A stretch of 64,000 nucleotides of DNA from Paenibacillus_AB hodogayensis. Lineage in GTDB: Bacteria; Bacillota; Bacilli; Paenibacillales; NBRC-103111. The notes under the pieces were generated by a model, which saw only the letters and a list, made by a program, of their open reading frames with translations, made no database searches and had not been told where the DNA came from. Position numbers and translations under genes: made by a program. The first letter of the stretch is position 1. Every line of letters begins with the position of its first letter. Of this stretch, positions 23,446-32,335 are shown in pieces. The stretch lies in the NCBI RefSeq assembly GCF_039536325.1, contig NZ_BAAAYO010000006.1:806001-870000 (forward strand), given 5' to 3'.

Positions 23446-24654
23446 TTAAACGAGCAACGCCGTCGCATACATGACCGCAATGCCCAGCCCTATGCCGGCA
23501 AAATTCCTCCAGGACAGAAGCGCGTACGAATTCCGTTCGCTTTCCTTTACGATCATCCGGGCGATGGCGTAGATGACCTGCGCGATCGCGCCCGCGCCGA
23601 TCCCGAAGCATAGCGCGGCAAATGTATTGTTTACGATCAGCCCCCCGGACCAGACGCCCAGTATGGCGGGCCCGCCGCCGACGAGCGCCAGCCAGGCGAA
23701 CGTTTGCCAGGTCGGCTTGCTCTTGGTCAACGGCGCGGCAATCCCGATACCCTCGGTCAAGTTGTGCAGCGTGAATCCGATGATCAGAAAAGTGCCGAGC
23801 GCAGCCTCCCCTACGGCAAAGGCCGTACCGATCGCTAAGCCTTCGCCGAAATTGTGCAGCCCGATCCCCGCCGCCAGCTTGTAAGCGAGCGATTTTCCTT
23901 CCGCATCGCCGCTCTTCGCCTTGCTTCTGCTCGCCTGATCGAGGGCGGTGAGGAACAGGAAGCTGAGCAGGGCGCCGAGCCAAACCAGACCGGTTCCCTG
24001 AAAGACGGAAGGGGCTTCCGAAGCGAACTCCAGCCCTTCCTCGAGCGTATCCACGACGAGAAAAGCGAGCAGCCCTACGGTAAAAGCCAGAACGACATGC
24101 ATGCCGCGCATCGAAAACCGCCGGATGAACGGGAACCACAGCAAACCGAGCGCCACCGGAATGACCCCGACGTACAGCCCGATCAGGGCATATTTGCCGA
24201 GCCGCTCTCCGGTCATCTCCGGCGTCTTGAAAGCCACGTCGATCGATTTATCGAAAATCGTGCTGTTGGACGAAATGATGCGGATTTCATGGGCGTCGCC
24301 TTCCACCCACGGATACGGAAGCGTAATGGTAGCCCGGCTCATCCGCGAAATCGTCGTCCCCGGCTCCATCGTAAAATTCCAATACGCGTCATCCACCATA
24401 ATCTGCGCGATCGTGAGGTCCTCCGGCCCCGAGTTCAGCACCTTCATGGTGATGCCGCCGTCCGTCAATACGGTCTTCTCGATATCCATCTTCTCGATCG
24501 GCACGGGGGATTGTTCGTCGACACCGGTGCCGAGCGTCATAATCCCCGCGATCAGGAGAATGAGCAGCACGACCGGCAATACCGCCCATGCCAGCAAGCC
24601 TCTCCGGCCGGCCTTCCCCGGCGGAGTGTTCACATTCGTTTGCAACTGGCTCAT
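23446..24654 (-). CDS. ZIP-family metal transporter with an extracytoplasmic domain
   Basis: This 402-residue protein has an N-terminal transmembrane helix (about 24-42) and a soluble beta-rich domain (about 50-155) outside the membrane, then eight ZIP-type helices. The metal sites of helices IV and V are visible as HNFGEGLAIG and HNLTEGIGI. A substrate of Fe2+, Zn2+ or Mn2+ is normal for the family. The extracytoplasmic domain is an unusual addition for a bacterial ZIP. It is flanked by a multicopper oxidase upstream and a cytochrome c downstream on the same strand with short gaps, so the three are probably co-expressed. Confidence 0.88.
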   Translation of the reverse strand: MSQLQTNVNTPPGKAGRRGLLAWAVLPVVLLILLIAGIMTLGTGVDEQSPVPIEKMDIEKTVLTDGGITMKVLNSGPEDLTIAQIMVDDAYWNFTMEPGTTISRMSRATITLPYPWVEGDAHEIRIISSNSTIFDKSIDVAFKTPEMTGERLGKYALIGLYVGVIPVALGLLWFPFIRRFSMRGMHVVLAFTVGLLAFLVVDTLEEGLEFASEAPSVFQGTGLVWLGALLSFLFLTALDQASRSKAKSGDAEGKSLAYKLAAGIGLHNFGEGLAIGTAFAVGEAALGTFLIIGFTLHNLTEGIGIAAPLTKSKPTWQTFAWLALVGGGPAILGVWSGGLIVNNTFAALCFGIGAGAIAQVIYAIARMIVKESERNSYALLSWRNFAGIGLGIAVMYATALLV

Positions 24655-24666
24655 CTGCTTGCCCCC

Positions 24667-25710
24667 CTACTCGGCTTCGAAGAAGCCCATCCAGCCGAGC
24701 TCCGTAAATTCGCTGATATGCGCATGAAACATATACTTGCCGGCAGCCGGAAAAACGGTCTCCACGATTCCCCGCTCCCCTTGGGTGAGCGTCACGGTGT
24801 CGGTATAGTATGGCCGTGCCTCCGGATCGGCTCCGGTGGCGTAATAGTTGAAGAAGTTAGCGTGCAGATGAAACGAATTGATCAGATCGAATTCCAGAAA
24901 ATTGCTGACGTAAATGCGTACCGGCTCGCCCACCTTCACTTTAACCGGCTCCTGCATGTAAGCAAATGCGTAGCCGTTGACCGTATACACTTCGTTCTCC
25001 CCGTCAAAATCGAGATCGTACCCGTTCATGACCATTGAGAACTCTTTGGCCGGAGAGCGCGGCTTCTTCGGGTCGATAATGAAATTGCCGTACATGCCCT
25101 TATGGATATGGTGGCGGAACGGCTGCACGTGACAATGGTACACCATCATGCCGGCCGGCTTCGCCTCGAATTCGTATGTAAACGTTCCGCCGGGCGGAAC
25201 GGCTTCCAATCCGTCCATGTTCGTCGGATGAATGCCGTGAAAATGGATCGAGTGGGGATGGGCCGTCGCGTTGCTGAATTTAACCCGGACGATGTCGCCT
25301 TCCGTGCAGCGGATCGTCGGTCCGGGAATCGTCCCGTTATAGGTCCAGCCGGGAAATTTCACTCCTTTCATAATCTCGATTTCCTTGTCCAGCGCCGTCA
25401 TCTCGTACTCGCGAATCGTCCGCCCGTCCGGCGCGCGGCTTACTTTGCCGTAATCGAAATTGGTCAGCGCCTCACGGGCCATGATCAGCCCTTCCGTCTC
25501 TTCCGTGCCGGGATCGTAGCCGTGCTGCATGCCGTGATTGTCATGGCCGCTATCCTGCGCATCGTGGGACGTATGCGACTCGGCGCGGACCGCGCCTCCG
25601 AGCAAGGAACCGCGATGAAGCAAGGCGCCCCCGATCAGCGCCGCCGTTCCGACCGCTCCCGCTTGCAAAAAACTTCGACGTGAAACCTGCTTGCCGTTTG
25701 AATCTTTCAC
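24667..25710 (-). CDS. Tat-exported two-domain multicopper oxidase
   Basis: This 347-residue protein starts at GTG 25710, 5 bases after GGAGGGG. A twin-arginine signal (SRRSFLQAG) precedes a hydrophobic stretch. Two cupredoxin domains follow. Domain 1 holds IHFHGIH and YHCHVQPFRHHIHKGM, giving the type-1 copper set Cys, His and Met. Domain 2 has FHLHANF and FHAHISEF without the Cys, so it has no type-1 copper. The four HxH motifs are enough for a trinuclear centre. This is the 'type C' two-domain architecture, related to both small laccases and NirK. A ferroxidase or cuprous oxidase role is inferred from the ZIP and cytochrome neighbours. Confidence 0.87.
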   Translation of the reverse strand: MKDSNGKQVSRRSFLQAGAVGTAALIGGALLHRGSLLGGAVRAESHTSHDAQDSGHDNHGMQHGYDPGTEETEGLIMAREALTNFDYGKVSRAPDGRTIREYEMTALDKEIEIMKGVKFPGWTYNGTIPGPTIRCTEGDIVRVKFSNATAHPHSIHFHGIHPTNMDGLEAVPPGGTFTYEFEAKPAGMMVYHCHVQPFRHHIHKGMYGNFIIDPKKPRSPAKEFSMVMNGYDLDFDGENEVYTVNGYAFAYMQEPVKVKVGEPVRIYVSNFLEFDLINSFHLHANFFNYYATGADPEARPYYTDTVTLTQGERGIVETVFPAAGKYMFHAHISEFTELGWMGFFEAE

Positions 25711-25923
25711 GCTGTCCCCTCCATTTTTTTGTACAAAGATAACTATGTTTGCCAAGGGCAATTTTTTATCCAAAAAAAGAGAAATCACTCATTTCTGATC
25801 ATTAGTATACGCCCAGATTTTTTTGGTGTAAAGACATTTTTTTGTTCTAATGCATGTCTTTTTCCCTAGGGAAAGATTGTGGGTTGAGCAAAACAAAAGC
25901 GCGGCCGCGCATGCGGCTCGCGC

Positions 25924-26301
25924 CTATTGGCCGTTCAGCTGTCCCCTTATCTTCGCCTCATAGTCGGCGAAAGCCGCGGAGGCGTGCCAGCCGCGTTCGT
26001 TCATCAGCATCTGGTAGCGCAGCTTCTTGACCGCCAATTCGCCGTTCAGCTTAACCTTATCGGCGTCGTCCCGGCAGCAGGCGAGCAGCTCTTCCAGCGT
26101 CACCATATCTTTGCGCAGCTGCACCTCTTCCGGAATCATCCCGGCATTCCGGAGCAGCTTGTAGCTGACCCTCAGCTCCTCCGGCACCCCGGCGTCGTCG
26201 TCCAGACGAAGCGGCTTCCCCGCTCCGGCCAAATTGTCGAACTCGCCTTTGCGCATCGACTCCTGTACCTTCGCTTCGACGATCGCATCCATCCAATGCA
26301 T
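25924..26301 (-). CDS. DUF1992 (DnaJC28-like) protein
   Basis: This 125-residue protein has the complete DUF1992 signature: IVEAKVQESMRKGEFDNLAG then GKPLRLDDDAGVPEELR and YKLLRNAGMIPEEVQLRKD. The same domain occurs in DNAJC28-like proteins, and its molecular job in bacteria is not established. AAAGGAG lies about 11 bases before the ATG at 26301. It stands downstream of the tagA-like gene on the same strand and may be its operon partner. Confidence 0.9.
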   Translation of the reverse strand: MHWMDAIVEAKVQESMRKGEFDNLAGAGKPLRLDDDAGVPEELRVSYKLLRNAGMIPEEVQLRKDMVTLEELLACCRDDADKVKLNGELAVKKLRYQMLMNERGWHASAAFADYEAKIRGQLNGQ

Positions 26302-26317
26302 ACCGCACCGGCTCCTT

Positions 26318-27049
26318 TCAGTCTTTATAAAGCAGCGCTCTCAGCGCAAAACGCGGCAGCAGCAGCTGGCGTCTCCATCGCGAAGGCTGCCGGATCAGCC
26401 GGTACAGCCACTCCGCATGCAGCTTCTGCCAGACCGCGGGCGCCCGCTTCACCTTCCCCGCGACAATATCGAGGCTTCCGCCGACGCCGATGGCCACTTT
26501 TGCACCGAGATGCGCCTTATAGTTGTGGATCCAATTCTCCGCATACGGCGCGCCCAGCGCCACGATCAGGAAGTCCGGAGCGGCTGCGCGAATGTCCTCC
26601 ACGATCGCGGCTTCGTCGTCCTTGTGAAAATAGCCGTGATGCCGCCCCGCTACGCGTACGCCAGGATACCGCTCCCCGATGACCTCCGCCGCCCGCCGGC
26701 TGGTAGGCTCGTCCGCCCCGAGCAAATAAAACGACCAGCTGTGCCGGTTTCCCTTCTCCAGCAATTGAATCAGCAGATCGCAGCCGGTGACTCTCTCCGG
26801 CAGATGGCCGCCCCTCAGCCGGGATACCATCACGATGCCGATGCCGTCCGCCGTTACCAGCCCGGCCTCCTCGACGATCGATCTCAGCTTCCGGTCGTGC
26901 TGACACGACATGACAATCTCCGGATTGCCCGTCACGACATAAAACAGCTCCTTGCGGTTTTGTCCGACGACGTCCTCCAGCAGATGCAAGCTCTGGTCCA
27001 TCGTCATTTTCGGAAACGAGATTCCCATAATTTGCGCATGATTGTTCAC
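26318..27049 (-). CDS. WecG/TagA/CpsF-family glycosyltransferase
   Basis: This 243-residue enzyme of glycosyltransferase family 26 transfers N-acetylmannosamine or a related sugar to a lipid-linked acceptor in wall teichoic acid or exopolysaccharide synthesis. Hallmarks are VVTGNPEIVMSC near residue 40, LVTADGIGIVMVSRLRGG with the catalytic Asp, SFYLLGADEPTSRRAAEVI, and DFLIVALGAPYAENWI. It starts at GTG 27049. The C-terminal basic helices (about residues 205-243) should bind the membrane. Teichoic-acid partners are not adjacent. Confidence 0.92.
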   Translation of the reverse strand: MNNHAQIMGISFPKMTMDQSLHLLEDVVGQNRKELFYVVTGNPEIVMSCQHDRKLRSIVEEAGLVTADGIGIVMVSRLRGGHLPERVTGCDLLIQLLEKGNRHSWSFYLLGADEPTSRRAAEVIGERYPGVRVAGRHHGYFHKDDEAAIVEDIRAAAPDFLIVALGAPYAENWIHNYKAHLGAKVAIGVGGSLDIVAGKVKRAPAVWQKLHAEWLYRLIRQPSRWRRQLLLPRFALRALLYKD

Positions 27050-27176
27050 GAAACAAGCCTCGCCTTCAACGGTTTAGCCCAATCGTACCATATTTTGCAC
27101 AACCGGGCTATTCGCCGGACCCGCCGAAGCAGGGCAATCGCATTGGACGAATCGGCGGCAAATCGAGGCATATGGC

Positions 27177-27209
27177 AAAAAAGGAGCAGGCATCTTTTCA
27201 GCCCGCTCC
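27177..27209 (-). terminator. Rho-independent terminator behind the binding-protein stump
   Basis: On the minus strand GGAGCGGGC and GCCTGCTCC (plus 27201-27209 and 27183-27191) pair with one mismatch around a nine-base loop and are followed by six T. It begins seven bases after the stop codon of the solute-binding-protein remnant, so the stump kept the 3' end of the original transcription unit. Confidence 0.85.
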
Positions 27210-27215
27210 CCCGGT

Positions 27216-27536
27216 TTATTTTTTCAGCAGACGCTCTGTTTCTTTCTTGAACGTATCCAGCGTAGACTCGATCGGTTTGTTGTCGTACATGATCGCCTGT
27301 ATCGCTTTGAAAAATTCTTGCATGATTTGCGGCCAGGCGACGTCCTTGTTGGTGTCGATCGCATATTGCAGCTGTTCAAAAGCCGTTTTGCGGTTCGGCT
27401 CCTTGGCCCACAGCTCCTTCATCTGCGGCGACTCCGCCATCTTCTTCGTAAACGGCAAGTACCCGGTATCCAGCACAAGCTGCAGACCGCCCTTGGCGTC
27501 CGTCATTTGTCTTCCCTTGATAGCCGGGGCCGGATG
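27216..27536 (-). pseudogene. 3' remnant of an extracellular solute-binding-protein gene
   Basis: About 107 in-frame codons resemble the C-terminal part of sugar-type solute-binding proteins: QLVLDTGYLPFTKKMAES, then a helix with KTAFEQLQYAIDTN, and a final KETERLLKK tail. Intact members have some 400 residues, a lipoprotein signal and the first lobe; all of this is missing. An internal ATG at 27506 has AAGGGAAG upstream, but the 96-residue product could not bind a ligand. The upstream sequence to 27631 shows nothing recognisable. A deletion that joined it to the region behind cheA is the simplest explanation. Confidence 0.75.
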
Positions 27537-27631
27537 CCCGGGTGTACATCCCTTTCTCTATTTCTATGCCGGCGCGAATATGCGCATGCAATATTTTGTT
27601 CATTAATGCTCATGTTTGCATTTCTCCAAAC

Positions 27632-27664
27632 GAAAAAGCCCCTCGCCATTCCCGGCAAGGGGCT
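27632..27664 (-). terminator. Rho-independent terminator of the chemotaxis operon
   Basis: On the minus strand AGCCCCTTGCCGGG and its partner GGCGAGGGGCT form a ten-pair stem with one G-U, followed by TTTTTCGTTT. It lies about 67 bases after the cheA stop. Confidence 0.88.
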
Positions 27665-27730
27665 GTTCAAGTTTACATATTGCCGAACTCGCAGCCTGGA
27701 CGCATCCGCATCCCTTCCGCGTAAGTCTCG

Positions 27731-29800
27731 TTACAATCCGTGCCTCTTGCCCCGCAGCTTGACGAAATAGCCGGCTTCCAGAATAAGCGCCACGCGTCCG
27801 TTGCCCAAAATCGTCGCTCCCGCCACATGCTCCATCTTCCCCAGCATCGGAGGCAGCGTCTTGATGACGATCTCTTGGTTGCCCAACGTTTCGTCCACTG
27901 CCAATGCCACCTTCTTGTCCAGCAGCGCAATAATAACGACGGAGACGTTTTTGCCGACGGCGGAAGGGGCCGGGTAGCCCAGCACTTCTTGAAGACGGAC
28001 GAGCGGAATGATTTCGTTGCGGATCATGATAACGTCGTTGCCCTGCACTTTTTGGACGCTCTCGCGCGGGATACGCACGATTTCCGATACATTGTTCATC
28101 GGCACGACGTATTCGCGGCCGCACACTTTCACCATCAACCCCGTAATGATCGCGAGCGTCAGCGGAAGCCGGATCGTGAAGCACGTACCCTCGTCCGGAA
28201 CCGAACGGATCGAGATGAGTCCGTTCAGCCGTTCGATCTGATTGCGGACGATGTCCATCCCTACCCCGCGGCCGGATATTTCGCTAACCGCGGAAGCGGT
28301 GGAGAAGCCCGGCTGGAAGATGAGATGGATCGCCTCCTGCTCCGTCAGCCGTCCGGCCAGCTCTTCGGTAAGCAAACCTTTGCGGACGGCCGACTGCCTG
28401 ATCGTATCGGGGCGTATGCCTCCCCCGTCGTCCTCGACAGTAATGACCACCTGGTTGTCCTCGTGAAACGAGTTCAGCCGGACCCGGCCGCGCTCCGGCT
28501 TGCCTTTGGCGGATCGGGCCTCCGGGGCTTCGATGCCGTGGTCGAGCGCATTGCGGACGAGATGAATAAGAGGGTCGCCGATTTCCTCGATCAACGTCCG
28601 GTCCAGCTCCGTCTCCGTTCCGTCCAGCACCAGCTCGATATCTTTGCCCAGATTGCGCGACAAGTCGCGGACCATGCGCGGAAACCGGTTGAACAGATGC
28701 TCAATGGGCAGCATCCGCGCTTTCATGATGCTTTCGTGCAGTTCCCCGACGATGCGGACCATATGATCGGAGACATCGCTCAGCCGTTCCGTAAACTCCT
28801 CGTTCGGATACCGCTGGGACGCCGTCCGCTTCAGCTCGGCCAGCGAGGTCTGATCGATCAGCAGTTCTCCCACCAGATTCATCAGCTGCTCCAGCCTTTC
28901 GACGCTGACGCGGATCGTTTGCGCTCCCTGTCTCTGCCGTTCCTCGGCGGCAACCGGCTGCGGCTCCTTGACGGGGAGGTAAGTCGCTTCCTCCTCCGGC
29001 TGTTCACCGGCTGCGGACTCGGTCCTTGCCCCGGAAGCAGCATCGGTTGCCGCGACGGACGACGGCGAGGCCAACTGCTTGTATTCGGCCGCCTGAACGT
29101 CGCGTACATCCGTTTCCTCGCTAAGCTCGGCCACGACCCGTTCGGCATCCATCAGCGTCCCGACCAGCAGGCGGACGGTCCCGTAGATGGAATCGTCCTG
29201 CTGCGATCCCGTAGGCAGCAGAGGCTCGGTCATCGCGACAGGTCCGATCGAGCCGGCGATTTTATCGGCGATCAGGTAGAAGCGCGCCCCTTTCATCGGG
29301 CATTCTTCCGCAAACCGGATCTGCACGGTAAGCAGGCGCAAGCCCGAATGCAGCATATTCTCCGCCGCCATCGACTGCTCCGGCGTCAGCTCGGGCAAGG
29401 CAGCAGGCCCGGCGGATTCGCGATCGCCGCGGGCAAAGCGTCCGAGCGCTGTCACCATGCGGGCAATATCCGCATATGGACCGTTATGCGCGTACTGATC
29501 GCGCAGCTTTTTCAACAAATCCAGCGACTGGAACAACAGCTCGACGAGCGCATCGTCGACCTCCAGCCGGCGTCCTCTGACCATATCGAGCAGGTGCTCC
29601 ATCTCGTGGGTAAGCTGCTTCATCTCGCCGAACTCCATCGCCGCCGACGATCCCTTGATCGTATGGGCCGCACGGAAGATCGATTGGACAAGCGGTTCGG
29701 TCACCTGCTGTTCCAGCTCGAGCAGATCCTGTTCGATCCGCTCCAGTTGGTCGGCCAGTTCTTCCATAAAAGCTTCGCGGTAGACCGACATATCGTTCAT
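27731..29800 (-). CDS. cheA: Chemotaxis histidine kinase CheA
   Basis: This 689-residue kinase relays receptor signals by phosphorylating a response regulator. The Hpt domain (1-105) has His46 within RAAHTIKGSS. A P2-like region lies around 155-215, followed by a linker. The dimerisation helices contain VERLEQLMNLVGELL (about 305-320). The ATPase domain has the N box NALDHGIE, then DDGGG and GRGVGMDIV. The C-terminal CheW-like domain spans about 555-685. The ATG at 29800 has AGGAGG 8 bases upstream. It is the last gene of an MCP-CheW-CheA operon and is followed by a terminator. No cheY, cheB, cheR or cheC lies in the window. Confidence 0.95.
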   Translation of the reverse strand: MNDMSVYREAFMEELADQLERIEQDLLELEQQVTEPLVQSIFRAAHTIKGSSAAMEFGEMKQLTHEMEHLLDMVRGRRLEVDDALVELLFQSLDLLKKLRDQYAHNGPYADIARMVTALGRFARGDRESAGPAALPELTPEQSMAAENMLHSGLRLLTVQIRFAEECPMKGARFYLIADKIAGSIGPVAMTEPLLPTGSQQDDSIYGTVRLLVGTLMDAERVVAELSEETDVRDVQAAEYKQLASPSSVAATDAASGARTESAAGEQPEEEATYLPVKEPQPVAAEERQRQGAQTIRVSVERLEQLMNLVGELLIDQTSLAELKRTASQRYPNEEFTERLSDVSDHMVRIVGELHESIMKARMLPIEHLFNRFPRMVRDLSRNLGKDIELVLDGTETELDRTLIEEIGDPLIHLVRNALDHGIEAPEARSAKGKPERGRVRLNSFHEDNQVVITVEDDGGGIRPDTIRQSAVRKGLLTEELAGRLTEQEAIHLIFQPGFSTASAVSEISGRGVGMDIVRNQIERLNGLISIRSVPDEGTCFTIRLPLTLAIITGLMVKVCGREYVVPMNNVSEIVRIPRESVQKVQGNDVIMIRNEIIPLVRLQEVLGYPAPSAVGKNVSVVIIALLDKKVALAVDETLGNQEIVIKTLPPMLGKMEHVAGATILGNGRVALILEAGYFVKLRGKRHGL

Positions 29801-29818
29801 GCGGCTAACCTCCTGTTC

Positions 29819-30244
29819 TTACTCGCGAAGAAGCACTTCGTCCAGTTTTAATATGCCGACCAGCTGCTGCTCCTTGAGGCCGATGCCGAGGAAATACGAG
29901 CCGCTTATGTTCCCCGCCTGCTCGGGAGGCGGCTGAATGTCCGTATACGAGGTCACTTTGTTCACCCGGTCGACGATGATGCCCACCGATTCCTCGCGGT
30001 GCTTTACGACGACGATACGCGTGCTTTTCGTGTAAGCTTCGTCGGGCAGGCCGAACAGATCGCGCAGGGCGATCACCGGCACCACCTTGCCGCGCAGATT
30101 GATGACGCCCTTGACGTACCGCCGGGAATGCGGGATGTCGGTAATCGTCTGCAGCTTGATAATTTCGTGCACGTCCCCGATTTTCACCGCATAGTTTTCA
30201 AGTCCGATGCCAAATTCGATATATTGCTCCAGTTGAGAGGTCAT
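29819..30244 (-). CDS. cheW: Chemotaxis coupling protein CheW
   Basis: This 141-residue adaptor links receptors to CheA. The double SH3-like fold is recognisable by LENYAVKIGDVHEII, the conserved VKGVINLRGKVVPVIALRDL and GIIVDRVNKVTSY. It sits between the receptor gene (23 bases upstream) and cheA (18 bases downstream), which indicates that one receptor, one adaptor and one kinase form a dedicated array. Confidence 0.95.
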   Translation of the reverse strand: MTSQLEQYIEFGIGLENYAVKIGDVHEIIKLQTITDIPHSRRYVKGVINLRGKVVPVIALRDLFGLPDEAYTKSTRIVVVKHREESVGIIVDRVNKVTSYTDIQPPPEQAGNISGSYFLGIGLKEQQLVGILKLDEVLLRE

Positions 30245-30267
30245 AATCTCACATCCGTGTCCTAGTA

Positions 30268-31857
30268 TTAGCCGATCCGGAATTTCGCGACCGATACGTT
30301 CAGTTCGTCGGCCAGCTGCGCCAGAGACTGGCAGGTCGCCGCCGTCTCTTCGGACGCCGCCGCCGCTTCTTCGCTAGTCGCGGCGATCGACTGGACGGCC
30401 GTCATCACTTCCGAAGCTTGCGCCGACTGCTGTTCGCATGCGGCGGCAATCTCGTTCACCTTGTTCGAGGAGGCGTCGACCATGGAGACGATCCTCTGGA
30501 ACGCCTCCCCGGTGCGAGACGACTCCTTCACGCTCTCCATAACGGCAACAACGCTTTGCTTCGTATTCTCCTGCATCACCTTAATAATGGCGGAAATCTG
30601 CTTCGTCGCTTCGCTGCTGCGCTCCGCCAGCTTGCGGACCTCGTCGGCCACAACGGCAAAGCCCCTTCCCTGATCGCCGGCGCGCGCCGCTTCGATGGCG
30701 GCATTCAGCGCCAGCAGATTCGTCTGGTCGGCGATATCGTCGATAACCTCGATAATATCCCCGATCTTCTGGGAATCCTCTTCCAGCTTCGCCATCTTGT
30801 CGTTGACGGCCTGCATGCCGGCAACGGATTCTTCTATTACTTTGCCCCCTTGGTTTGCCGTCCTGACCGTCTCCGACGATAGCTCTGCGGCTTGCTCGGC
30901 GCCTGCTGCCACGGAATCGATCGCAGTCGACAATTCGTTAAACAGGTCCGTAATATGCTGCGCGGCTTGAGCCTGATTCGTGCTGCTGCCGGCAATTTCT
31001 TCGGTGCTTGCGGATATTTCTTCCGAGGCGGCCGCCACGCTCTGCGACGACTGGATGACGCCCCCGATCAACTGCTGTAAGTTATGGATCATATCGTTCA
31101 CCGAACGGGACAACTGTCCGACCTCGTCATTCGTCCGGACATCGGCTTGCTCCCGCAAATCGCCCTGCGCCACCTTGCTCACCAGAGCGACAATGCCCGC
31201 CAGCGGCTTGGCAATCGTACCGGCTATGTAGTAACCAAGCAAAATGCTGATCACAAAAGCGGCGACAATAACCGCGATCGTAATATTCCGGGAGGACGCA
31301 TAGGCTTCGCCCGATTGTTTGTACGTACTCTCCGCTATTTTGACGTTGAGATCGATCAGCCTGCCGAGGCTTTCCCGTACTTTCGTCCCGACCGGCGTCA
31401 ACTGGCTGTCCTGAAATTCCCTGAACTCGGCGGCATCGACTTGATACGTCAGCTGACGACCCTGGTCCATAATCTTGGTGTAATTGGCATAAGCCGTGTC
31501 GAACAGCTTGAGTTCATCCAGTTCTTCTTTCAAAACGGCCACTTGACGATAGGAGTTTATTCTACTCGCGATCTCTTCCTGGTACGTACCAATCTCCTCG
31601 TTCAGCCTGTCTTTCGCCGCCTTGTCCGAGCTTGTGCTCATGTCGCGTATGGCCACCCGGGCCTGCTGATAGCTGATCGAGGCCGCGGACAAATCCCGCA
31701 CCGAGACGAGGTTGTTCGTGTACACCTCCTTCACGTTGCCGTTCAGCATGCTCAAGTTGGAGATGGAATAAATCCCGACAGCCGCCAATATGAAAGCGAC
31801 TGTCACAAACGCGGAAATCAACTTCACCGACGTCTTCAAATTCAAAAACCATTTCAT
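30268..31857 (-). CDS. Methyl-accepting chemotaxis protein with four-helix-bundle sensor
   Basis: This receptor of about 529 residues has transmembrane helices at about 10-30 and 190-212. Between them a periplasmic-type four-helix-bundle sensor (YTNNLVSVRDLSAASISYQQ is a typical 4HB opening) reaches outside. A HAMP domain (about 213-265) and the cytoplasmic hairpin follow, with the invariant tip EVIDDIADQTNLLALNAAIE and AARAGDQGRGFAVVADEVRK. The start is the ATG at 31857; an ATG at 31866 is possible. Longer readings would include the promoter region. It heads the MCP-CheW-CheA operon. The ligand cannot be read from the sequence. Confidence 0.93.
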   Translation of the reverse strand: MKWFLNLKTSVKLISAFVTVAFILAAVGIYSISNLSMLNGNVKEVYTNNLVSVRDLSAASISYQQARVAIRDMSTSSDKAAKDRLNEEIGTYQEEIASRINSYRQVAVLKEELDELKLFDTAYANYTKIMDQGRQLTYQVDAAEFREFQDSQLTPVGTKVRESLGRLIDLNVKIAESTYKQSGEAYASSRNITIAVIVAAFVISILLGYYIAGTIAKPLAGIVALVSKVAQGDLREQADVRTNDEVGQLSRSVNDMIHNLQQLIGGVIQSSQSVAAASEEISASTEEIAGSSTNQAQAAQHITDLFNELSTAIDSVAAGAEQAAELSSETVRTANQGGKVIEESVAGMQAVNDKMAKLEEDSQKIGDIIEVIDDIADQTNLLALNAAIEAARAGDQGRGFAVVADEVRKLAERSSEATKQISAIIKVMQENTKQSVVAVMESVKESSRTGEAFQRIVSMVDASSNKVNEIAAACEQQSAQASEVMTAVQSIAATSEEAAAASEETAATCQSLAQLADELNVSVAKFRIG

Positions 31858-31914
31858 GCTTCGCATCACTCCCAATCTTCTGTTTGGTGAAAAGGAAAAA
31901 TTATGAACAAATTC

Positions 31915-31944
31915 ATTATAAGTCTCATGAACTAATTCTGTCAC
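31915..31944 (-). promoter_or_regulatory. Probable sigma-A promoter of the chemotaxis operon
   Basis: On the minus strand GTGACA (31939-31944, 5 of 6 to consensus) and TATAAT (31915-31920, perfect) are separated by 18 bases. This places the start of transcription about 50 bases before the MCP start codon. Confidence 0.65.
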
Positions 31945-32237
31945 CAATAATTCGACAAAAAAATACACAAAACTACACGAAATGCTGCATTTTTTCCCGA
32001 ATCTCGCCTATTTTTCGACAAAACGGCATTTTCCAGAAATAAGGAAGTCGGGAGCGCCGAATTGGGCGCCAGCAGAGGAGTGCCTCGTCCGTTCGGGAAA
32101 CATCCGGTCCCTATTCCAAAGGCCCACTGCCGGCTCATGCGCATGGACGATTGCAACTGTCTGTCGGTTTGAACTTTCAAAATCGATTGTGATTTATAAA
32201 ATTATAAAAAATTATTAATTGATTCATTAAATTAAAA

Positions 32238-32266
32238 TTGACATCCTATAAACTCTCCTTTAACAT
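32238..32266 (+). promoter_or_regulatory. Probable promoter of the GntR-lyase operon
   Basis: A perfect TTGACA (32238-32243) and TAACAT (32261-32266, 4 of 6) are separated by 17 bases. Transcription would start near 32273, about 160 bases before the GntR start codon, leaving a long leader that contains the inverted repeat at 32302-32335. Confidence 0.6.
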
Positions 32267-32301
32267 AAAAATAAGCATCTATTCGGTGGAACTCGCTTGA
32301 T

Positions 32302-32335
32302 TTGATTCATTATTTAATGCTAATTTATGAATCAA
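32302..32335. promoter_or_regulatory. Candidate operator: inverted repeat TTGATTCAT-N16-ATGAATCAA
   Basis: The two nine-base arms (32302-32310 and 32327-32335) are exact inverted copies. A third copy of TTGATTCAT is at 32219-32227, just before the -35 box. The layout of one site upstream of the promoter and a pair in the leader suits autoregulation by the GntR-type protein encoded next to it, possibly with looping. Which protein binds is inferred. Confidence 0.5.

Noticed and set aside
27740..29851. 703-codon plus-strand frame opposite cheA
   Set aside because: cheA on the minus strand has all five domains and conserved motifs; the antisense frame encodes an Arg/Gln/His-rich sequence with no recognisable domain.
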